Positions 41,601 through 46,550 of a stretch of 46,550 nt of DNA are shown piece after piece. The notes beneath the pieces are model-generated. The model ran no database searches. It saw only the letters and a list, made by a program, of their open reading frames with translations, and was not told the origin of the DNA. A program made the position numbers and the translations under genes. Source of the stretch: Clostridia bacterium (lineage in GTDB: Bacteria > Bacillota > Clostridia > Oscillospirales > Acutalibacteraceae); assembly GCA_017430965.1 (NCBI GenBank), contig JAFRLX010000070.1:1-46550 (forward strand), in the 5' to 3' direction. Numbering within the stretch: the first letter of the stretch is position 1; each line of letters starts with the position of its first letter.

Positions 41601-43347
41601 TAATAAGAGTTTGCAGCTCGGCTGGCAACAAAAGAGTGACCGCATTCATTTTGATGCTTTAGAGAGCGAAAACACGAGCGTGGTTGCAAATCAGGCATTT
41701 TGCGATGAAAACGGCAATGTATATAAAGGTTCTTTGAGTGCCGCGCAGGTAAATGCGATGGCAGGCAAAACGCTGATGCCGTATTTGGAACATGATTATG
41801 CGCAGCCGGAATGGGTTTGGTCGGATGAATACACCAATGCCGAGGCAATCTTCCGCTGCAAAGACTGCACACTGGAGCAGACGGTCAATGCCAAGGTGAC
41901 TTGGGAAGATGAAGGCAACAGCCGCACTTCTCACGCGGTTTGCAACTTTAACGGTGAAACTTACACCGACACATGCACCGTTAACATCCTGTGGAATATC
42001 ACCGTGGCGGAAACCGCGCACGGCACAATCAGCGCCGATAAAGCGCACGCAAAAGCAGGTGAATTCGTTGAACTCACCGTCACACCCGATGCGGGCTATG
42101 CGCTCGATACCCTGCAGGTGAGCGACAGCGAAGGAACGCCAATTGAAGCAGAAGACAACACATTCAAGATGCCCGCAAGCGATGTAAGCGTAACGGGAAG
42201 TTTTAAAATAACAACACACACGGTGCGCTGGATTGTCGGCGGCGAAACCGTTGAAACGGATGAAAATGCGCCTTACGGCGAAACGCCGAAATTTAACGGC
42301 ACACTTCCCGCCACATATATAAAAGACCACACACGCTATTCTTTCAGCGGTTGGAGCGATGGTCAAAATGTGTATACCGGCGAGACCCTGCCCGCTGTTA
42401 CAAAAGATGTTACTTATACCGCAGTTTATACTGCCGTGCAGAAAGCAACTAACGGTGTCAGCCTCACCGTAGGCAGAGATATTACTTCCAACTACTATGT
42501 GGATTATCTGTTTTATGACGGTGCGGCAACCGTTCGCTACACCTATAACGCAGTGAATGAGCTCGAACAAAATGTGCCTGTAACCAAAACGGTGGATTTA
42601 GAGAATATCCCAGCGGAAATGACCGCTACTGCCGGCGCCGAAAAAAGACTGATGCTGACCGTTTCTCAAGCACCGGCACAAATGGCGGAGACAACAAAAA
42701 TTGAGATTTTAAACGCTAACGGTGATGTAATAGATACCCTGCACTACAGTGCCAAGACCTATTGCGATAATGTTATTGCCATGAGTGAAGAAGAAATTGC
42801 GGCATATACCGATAAGGGTGCCGAACTTAGAACCCTTTGCCACACCATGATTGCTTACGGTCAGGCGGCACAGGGCGTGTTTGATAACTATGAAACGGTT
42901 GCAGTCACTTGCGAGAATGAAGCAGTCAATGCACAGATTGAAGCGGCAACCGCAACAGCAAACCACACGGTGAATAATGCCGGTCAAATCAAGTTTAGCG
43001 GTGTTTCCTTCGTCTGCACCAAGGATGCAAGACTCAGGTTCTACCTGAACACAAGCGAAGCGACCTCTACACCGGCAGCACCCACGGCAAGCACAGGCAA
43101 TGCGGCACTCAAGTACACCTTGAATGGTGCAGAGAAGCAATACTTTGTGGAAGTCAACGGTATTAACGCAGCCGATTTTAACGAGCAAATCACAGTGAAC
43201 TACGGCGGCTCAACCATCAACTTCAGCGTGCTTGATTTTGCAGGTATTGTTTTGAGAGACGGCAGCGGTGCTTCCGCAGCATTGCAACACTTTGCAAAGA
43301 CTTTGGTTGTTTACAACACCAATGCACTTGCATTCTTTGGTAACTAA
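38695..43347 (+). CDS. Very large secreted repeat protein with shared C-terminal domain
   Basis: The 1550-residue product starts with a signal peptide (HKLISIFLVFTMVFGMVAGF, site near SFA). Residues about 110-670 are Gly-rich beta-helix turns (IYGGTVTATGKNGAAGIGGG, NITNNANVTATAGTDAAAIG). A His/Cys module (CRHENTEWRS, YCLTCGMRFG, CTVCGAS) follows near 680-730, then a second beta-helix stretch, another cysteine module, and bacterial-repeat/InlB-B-like modules (AETAHGTISADKAHAKAGEF; YSFSGWSDGQNVYTGETLPA). The last ~300 residues are the domain shared with the 33008 protein, from VSLTVGRDITSNYYVDYLF to the final NTNALAFFGN. It lacks an LPxTG anchor. GGAGG 6 nt upstream picks this ATG over an earlier one. 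A 56-codon gene follows after 16 nt. Confidence 0.86.
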   Translation: MKKRHKLISIFLVFTMVFGMVAGFPVTSFAQDAPEYIERYWDEKRHVVVDVNHICSEYTELSEVQGNRLGAGWYTVSENTTMPSRLIVDMGAVHLIVCDDTTLTLGEGIEVGKNASLSIYTQVNNSGKICADINRNNLPAAYKDAAIIGGGADSADCGDITIHGGILDLKTTGWTYGSVIGGAKGGSPNVITIYGGTIDLCQSGEAALLGGGSGACVSRHEGEGIRIFGGTLNAVGLQGGCAAGIGSGRNVKSSIGSIAIYGGTVTATGKNGAAGIGGGEGSTNGQVDIYGGTVTTSGIDSKVTGAGIGSGCKANQTEPIRIHGGTVVTSSHSGAGIGAGCGGDATEIEIDNANVIATVSAGGAGIGGGKRYKDRGGYGGNITIRSQANVVATSLSYGTAQDYVNRLNECIANSKMKLDDTAYGGGIASVISFLIEWFQDDLSGTGIGGGYNGSAGTISISDSKVTAASGAYAAAIGTGDEAISGCTINITNNANVTATAGTDAAAIGSGNEIDGTCNINIADATVTANGGAYGAGIGGGDASDGGNITITDSTVKAYAGTDAAGIGGGEGGDGGTIKMINANVYAEGKSYGAGIGNGEDGDNAAIEIYGNNSNIEAVAGGDGKSAAIGHGGNGIFYEDHIKLYLAPELKAEVGSDKDHTTVYYGDSRYQPLFSAKYAKIYVCRHENTEWRSDGVEMHVQYCLTCGMRFGSTAISHEWNSENICTVCGASAETGSITFTQTDSSGATVQTTVEGPKRAKIKTPACTHAPNGTEFVCWSDGYNYYGANYDIGVPSSGSTTLHAVYLPLKEVSYINQNGEADTVTARQLTSTDLILTGGWYVVENNLQAINTLKIDGDIHLILADGATFSFYQGFDYYDLEHIDCFATFQNCTSSLRVYGQAEQSGTLMIGNRHSLFDDFVQYGGVVDSSRGFFEAAKNCTIAGGTFKAMVLACDRAAVLGGNATIGNLPLNKSLQLGWQQKSDRIHFDALESENTSVVANQAFCDENGNVYKGSLSAAQVNAMAGKTLMPYLEHDYAQPEWVWSDEYTNAEAIFRCKDCTLEQTVNAKVTWEDEGNSRTSHAVCNFNGETYTDTCTVNILWNITVAETAHGTISADKAHAKAGEFVELTVTPDAGYALDTLQVSDSEGTPIEAEDNTFKMPASDVSVTGSFKITTHTVRWIVGGETVETDENAPYGETPKFNGTLPATYIKDHTRYSFSGWSDGQNVYTGETLPAVTKDVTYTAVYTAVQKATNGVSLTVGRDITSNYYVDYLFYDGAATVRYTYNAVNELEQNVPVTKTVDLENIPAEMTATAGAEKRLMLTVSQAPAQMAETTKIEILNANGDVIDTLHYSAKTYCDNVIAMSEEEIAAYTDKGAELRTLCHTMIAYGQAAQGVFDNYETVAVTCENEAVNAQIEAATATANHTVNNAGQIKFSGVSFVCTKDARLRFYLNTSEATSTPAAPTASTGNAALKYTLNGAEKQYFVEVNGINAADFNEQITVNYGGSTINFSVLDFAGIVLRDGSGASAALQHFAKTLVVYNTNALAFFGN

Positions 43348-43363
43348 AGGAGGGAGACAAACC

Positions 43364-43534
43364 ATGAAAAAATTGAACTATACACAACCGGAAATGGAAA
43401 TGGTTAAGTTTGGTGTTAGTGATGTCTTGGCAACCTCCGGCGTTACACCGGGTTACAATCCCGAAGCAATCGAAGGCGGCGGCTGGGTTGTCGGACCTAA
43501 CTCTTCCGGCAACGACCAAGGCTTCGCTTTATAA
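43364..43534 (+). CDS. Small peptide (56 aa) paired with the 1550-residue secreted protein
   Basis: The peptide starts MKKLNYTQPEMEMVKFGVSD and ends SSGNDQGFAL; its tail is Gly/Pro/Ser-rich (EGGGWVVGPNSSG). AGGAGG lies about 10 nt before the ATG. The N-terminal half matches the 44-residue peptide at 35754 (Y-x-x-P-x-x-E-x-V-K-F, then D-[IV]-L and a Ser). It has neither signal peptide nor membrane segment. A terminator follows (43547-43585), so the large protein and this peptide form a two-gene operon. The role is unknown: a chaperone-like partner, a peptide precursor or a signal are possible. Confidence 0.75.
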   Translation: MKKLNYTQPEMEMVKFGVSDVLATSGVTPGYNPEAIEGGGWVVGPNSSGNDQGFAL

Positions 43535-43546
43535 TTAATGAAAAGG

Positions 43547-43585
43547 CGGGCTGTCTTGCAATTGCAGGGCAGCTCGTTTGCTTTT
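43547..43585 (+). terminator. Intrinsic terminator of the surface protein/peptide operon
   Basis: A 13-bp stem with wobbles (43547-43559 with 43564-43576, loop AATT) is followed by TTTGCTTTT. Confidence 0.8.
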
Positions 43586-43605
43586 AGTTCCCGATAAAAA
43601 AGTTC

Positions 43606-43661
43606 TTGACATTCAAAATATATGTGGTAGAATTATATCGAACATTTGTTCGATATAATTC
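43606..43661 (+). promoter_or_regulatory. Strong promoter overlapped by a LexA-type operator
   Basis: TTGACA (43606-43611) and TAGAAT (43628-43633), spaced by 16 nt, with TGG before the -10 (extended -10). CGAACATTTGTTCG (43639-43652) fits the Gram-positive LexA/DinR consensus CGAACN4GTTCG and sits across the start site. It is the centre of a perfect 14-bp-arm palindrome (43630-43643 with 43648-43661). The palindrome plus T-run could also act as a terminator for RNA arriving from upstream. Confidence 0.75.
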
Positions 43662-43762
43662 TTTTTTGCGTGAGAGTCTTACATCAAAACAGCAGGGTAA
43701 ACCGTCCCTCGGTCAAGGGACACCCGCCTGTTTTATGTGCCGACTCTTTTCCTTTTTATTTG
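43640..43762 (+). ncRNA. Candidate SOS-controlled long-hairpin RNA
   Basis: RNA starting near 43640 would contain a long imperfect hairpin from 43673 to 43747: AGAGTC/GACTCT, ACAT/ATGT, AAAACAG/CTGTTTT, GGGT/ACCC, GTCCCT/AGGGAC, with a CGGTCA loop. It is followed by TTTCCTTTTT. That is about 27 bp of stem and a T-tract, as for a self-terminating small RNA. No credible coding frame with a ribosome binding site lies in it. A DNA-level role (recombination or transfer site) is an alternative. Confidence 0.45.
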
Positions 43763-43800
43763 CTAAAACCACTATAGGTTTCGACAAGGTTCCCGAATAA

Positions 43801-44446
43801 ATAACAATCTTGTTATTGTATATTATGATGGCACCTATCTTTCAAACGGCGGTCATTTTTACTTAGAGATTGCGAGATAAGTCCCCCTATTAATTATCAA
43901 TTTAGAAAGTATTTTTTACTGCTGATTGCAAGATACATCCCCCTATTAATTTCATAAGATAGCAGTAAAATAAGCGGACAAAAATGGAACTACCTATCGA
44001 GATAATGGGTAAGATAACCTATGCGTTTAAGTTACCGTTAAAAAGTGTCTGCGTTATCGTAGCAAGCAGACCCTTTGTGCCACAAACGGTAGCTTGAACG
44101 CAACAATTCAAAATTGATTGCGTTGCCGTAGCGAGCAGACTGTTTGTGCCACAAACAGTAAATGCCGCTACGAAGGGGCACCCTTAAACCCGTTCAAAGA
44201 GAAGTTTAGTTTTCATTTTTTTAGCAGTAGGTTTTAGGGAGTCTCTCCCTAACGAATTACCGTTTTTTGTCAATTTGTGGACATAAACGGTCTGCTCGCT
44301 ACACTGACGCAACGCAAATTTGCGTTTTTGTTTTTCGGTTGGTTTTTATCAAAAAATTTTTTGTTTTGAAAAAATTTTTTAAATAATTATTTCAAAGTTT
44401 TAATAAAAATCTCATCAAAAAATGAAGGAGGAATGAGTATAAAAAA
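43801..44446. repeat. Gene-free region with iteron-like direct and inverted repeats
   Basis: Two 28-bp direct repeats (43868-43895 and 43924-43951; 25 of 28 identical, ending TCCCCCTATTAATT) are followed by an inverted pair TTTTACTGCT/AGCAGTAAAA (43914-43923 with 43961-43970). Two 42-bp direct repeats (44050-44091 and 44119-44160) each include a TTTGTG/CACAAA dyad; 44290-44302 is an inverted copy of 44128-44140. Further on are TTAGGGAG/CTCCCTAA near 44234-44252 and ACGCAAATTTGCGT plus T-run near 44311-44330. This may hold recombinase or relaxase binding sites, or an origin. No gene is seen. Confidence 0.6.
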
Positions 44447-44728
44447 ATGAAATATGAAGTGTCTTTATCTAAAAAAGAATTTGAAATGCTGGAGAAGTTT
44501 ATTGACGAATTGTATGAGCAACTACATCGAATGAGCGAGGAAGAATTAAAGCAATGGTATATCGATAACGCAGCGCTTCCACCGTTTGAAAAAGAAATTG
44601 ATGGAACAGTTTATACCGTCAATAGTCATTACTCTGTGACAAAAAAAGAAGCGCTTTTACAAAAGTCGGTACGCTTATTAGGACTTAAAATCTTTCTTGA
44701 TAACAAATACATTGAATCCTCACGCTGA
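44447..44728 (+). CDS. Small hypothetical protein upstream of the recombinase
   Basis: The 93-residue protein is charged and mostly helical (YEVSLSKKEFEMLEKFIDEL, then RMSEEELKQWYIDN), with no signal peptide or membrane segment. GGAGG lies 15 nt before the ATG, longer than usual; a five-codon frame starting ATGAGT between them may couple translation. It precedes the recombinase by 57 nt on the same strand and is probably co-transcribed with it. A role as a recombination accessory factor would be inference; I do not recognise a family. Confidence 0.65.
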   Translation: MKYEVSLSKKEFEMLEKFIDELYEQLHRMSEEELKQWYIDNAALPPFEKEIDGTVYTVNSHYSVTKKEALLQKSVRLLGLKIFLDNKYIESSR

Positions 44729-44785
44729 ATATGTTATGATGATCACACCTACAAACAAACATATTCGGCTGTAGAAAGGAGACAG

Positions 44786-46480
44786 ATGAAAAAACAAACA
44801 GACCGAATAGATGCTCTGTACTGTCGCTTGTCACGAGATGATGAACAAGACGGCATGTCAGGCTCAATTAAAAACCAACAAGCAATACTCGAAAAGTATG
44901 CAAAAGAAAACGGCTTTGATAATTACCGCGTGTTTATTGACGACGGTTGGTCGGGAACAAACTTTGCTCGCCCAGCGTTTATGGAAATCATGGAGCTTGC
45001 CGAGCAAGGAATGATTCGCACATTGATTGTCAAAGACCATTCCCGTCTCGGAAGAAACCGGCTCGTTGTCGGTCAACTATTGGAAGAAGATTTTGACAGA
45101 CTCGGTGTCAGATACATTGCCATTATGGATAACATCGACACGGCAAAAGGCATCAGCGACTTGGTGCCGATGCAAGATTTGTTTAACGAATGGCACGCAA
45201 AAAACACAAGCCAAAAAGTGCGCAATGTTTTCAAAAGCAAAGGCAATTCCGGTAAACACTTAACGACCAATCCTCCGTTTGGATATATGAAAAATCCCGA
45301 CGAACCGGACAAGTGGATTATTGATGAACCGGCAGCAGAAGTTGTGCGTGAAATCTTTGCACTGTGTATTCAAGGTTATGGTCCTTCACAAATTGCAAAG
45401 CAATTAAGTGCAAAGCAAATTATGACACCGACGGAATATTGGTGCAGCATTGGCAGAAAGTGTGCGAAGCCACCGGCGAAAGAACATCAGTGGGTTTCCG
45501 CTACCGTTGCGGAGATTTTGGGCAAACCGGAATATGCCGGGCATACAGTCAATTTTAAAACGACAAAAAAATCTTTCAAAAACAAAAAGACAATTCACAG
45601 ACCGCAGAGTGAATGGAAGGTGTTTAAGAATACTCACCCTGCTATCATTTGTCAGGAAGATTTTGATTTGGTGCAGCAGTTGCGCAAGAACAAGCGCAGA
45701 CCAAACCGCACGGGAATTGTCAGTATGTTTTCGGGACTTATGTTTTGTGCCGATTGCGGTGCTAAACTCTATTATAGTTCCACAAATAATTACAAAAAAG
45801 AACATGCCAATTTCTTTTGCTCCAACTTTCGTAAAGACCCCAATACATGCTCGATGCACTATGTTCGGGAAAAAGTTATTTATGATTTAGTGTTGGCAGA
45901 CTTGCAACGAGTATGTGCGTATGTCACTTCATATGAAGCCAAATTTGTGAAGGTTAGAGAAGAAGGTCTTGCACAAGATAGGCGTAGAGAATTAGCGGCA
46001 AAAAAGCGCGAAGTTGAAAAAAGCAAAAAGCGCATTGCCGAAATTGACAACCTGATTCTAAAATTGTATGAAGATAATGCAAAAGGCAAATTAACAGATG
46101 AACGATTTGCCACAATGTTGGTGGCACTTGAAACAGAACAAAAGGGCTTGAAAGAAGTACTTCCGCAAATGGAAGATGAATTGCAGACACAAGTTGATCA
46201 AAAAGAAGGCATTGAGCTTTTTATCAAAAAAGTAAAAGCAATGAGCAAGCCCACCGCGTTGACTGCTGAATTAGTCAATGACTTCATTGAAAAAATTGTT
46301 GTTTCAAAGCCTGTTTACATTGACGGCAAACGCCACCAAACCATTGATATTTACTACAATGGGGTCGGCATGATTGAAGAATTGACGCCGGATGAATTTG
46401 CAGAAAAATTCATTCAAGGAAAAATCAAGAAGCCGGAAATGTGGCAAGAAGAAAAAGAAATAAAAGAAAAAACAGCATAG
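44786..46480 (+). CDS. Large serine recombinase (TnpX-like), DUF4368 C-terminus
   Basis: The 564-residue recombinase would excise and integrate the element through attachment sites. The N-terminal resolvase domain has the catalytic Ser16 in YCRLSRDDEQDG and the arginine-rich VKDHSRLGRNR (about 70-85). The recombinase domain follows (PPFGYMKNPD... IFALCIQGYGPSQIAKQL). A zinc ribbon comes next, CADCGAKLYY...FFCSNFRKDPNTC (about 320-355), then a coiled coil (about 390-470) and a DUF4368-like end with LVNDFIEKIVVSKP and IDIYYNGVG. These are the features of TnpX-class enzymes of clostridial mobilisable transposons and agree with tnpV at 31047. AGGAGACAG precedes the ATG. It appears intact. Confidence 0.94.
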   Translation: MKKQTDRIDALYCRLSRDDEQDGMSGSIKNQQAILEKYAKENGFDNYRVFIDDGWSGTNFARPAFMEIMELAEQGMIRTLIVKDHSRLGRNRLVVGQLLEEDFDRLGVRYIAIMDNIDTAKGISDLVPMQDLFNEWHAKNTSQKVRNVFKSKGNSGKHLTTNPPFGYMKNPDEPDKWIIDEPAAEVVREIFALCIQGYGPSQIAKQLSAKQIMTPTEYWCSIGRKCAKPPAKEHQWVSATVAEILGKPEYAGHTVNFKTTKKSFKNKKTIHRPQSEWKVFKNTHPAIICQEDFDLVQQLRKNKRRPNRTGIVSMFSGLMFCADCGAKLYYSSTNNYKKEHANFFCSNFRKDPNTCSMHYVREKVIYDLVLADLQRVCAYVTSYEAKFVKVREEGLAQDRRRELAAKKREVEKSKKRIAEIDNLILKLYEDNAKGKLTDERFATMLVALETEQKGLKEVLPQMEDELQTQVDQKEGIELFIKKVKAMSKPTALTAELVNDFIEKIVVSKPVYIDGKRHQTIDIYYNGVGMIEELTPDEFAEKFIQGKIKKPEMWQEEKEIKEKTA

Positions 46481-46512
46481 TCAAAGACTATACTGCTTAA
46501 ACTTGAGGCGCG

Positions 46513-46550
46513 CCTTGGGTTACACCCTCTTTATTGAGGGTGCCCCAAGG
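46513..46550. terminator. Hairpin after the recombinase carrying the inverted 21-bp copy
   Basis: CCTTGGG (46513-46519) pairs with CCCAAGG (46544-46550) and encloses ACACCCTC/GAGGGTG. The segment 46522-46542 is the exact reverse complement of 30940-30960. The window ends here, so a T-run or element end beyond it cannot be seen. Confidence 0.65.

Noticed and set aside
39877..42570. Long minus-strand frames of 275 and 303 codons opposite the large secreted protein
   Set aside because: They arise from the biased repeat codons of the plus-strand gene; no start signals or domains.
43606..43800. 64-codon frame starting inside the LexA-controlled promoter
   Set aside because: Its start lies upstream of the expected transcript start and it runs through a palindrome and a terminator-like hairpin.

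Overview
The window looks like a chromosomal segment of a spore-forming Clostridia bacterium, probably an Oscillospiraceae/Ruminococcaceae-type gut organism. This rests on a complete SpoIIE, Gram-positive ribosome binding sites, the glmU-pth-mfd gene order, TnpV and DUF6809 mobile-element genes, and secreted proteins with dockerin or beta-helix character. It is an inference from gene content; no rRNA or tRNA gene is present to confirm it.

Region 1 (1-2.3 kb) is accessory DNA: the start of a truncated secreted protein, a Thr-rich lipoprotein and a ParB-like DNA-binding protein preceded by a long hairpin-rich non-coding leader. Region 2 (2.4-24.3 kb) is core chromosome of moderate GC. It holds ppdK (carbon flux), a possible structured RNA or MITE, glmU-pth-mfd-rsmE (envelope precursor, translation quality control, DNA repair, ribosome modification), two membrane/anchored proteins of unknown role, hom (Thr/Met synthesis), an AI-2E permease with a secreted FN3 protein, an AIM24 protein, spoIIE and a GH13 alpha-glucosidase.

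Region 3 (24.3-29.1 kb) is AT-rich accessory DNA: a frameshifted chimeric secreted protein, a 5'-truncated RHS protein with its own C-terminal tip, and small membrane proteins including two paralogous lipoproteins. Much of it lies between two copies of a 15-bp repeat, consistent with a decayed polymorphic-toxin locus. An iron-dependent alcohol dehydrogenase (29.2-30.4 kb) and an array of tiny hairpins follow.

Region 4 (30.9-46.55 kb) looks like a mobile element or its cargo. It starts with tnpV and a DUF6809 gene and ends with a large serine recombinase, and the same 21-bp hairpin sequence occurs in opposite orientation at both ends. Inside are: (a) a compact type I toxin-antitoxin locus, with a 23-residue hydrophobic peptide, a convergent antisense RNA and a Shine-Dalgarno site held in a hairpin; (b) four tandem ~115-bp units whose end stems differ in sequence but always pair, around a conserved core; (c) a promoter whose -35/-10 spacer is an AT-dinucleotide repeat; (d) two large exported proteins sharing a C-terminal domain, each followed at once by a 44- or 56-codon peptide gene with a shared N-terminal pattern; (e) a zinc-ribbon/DUF6273 membrane protein and a dockerin-bearing secreted protein; (f) a strong promoter overlapped by a perfect LexA-type box that would drive a long-hairpin RNA; (g) iteron-like direct repeats upstream of the recombinase.

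The most novel-looking items are (b), (d), (f) and (c). All are sequence-level predictions and nothing was searched against databases.
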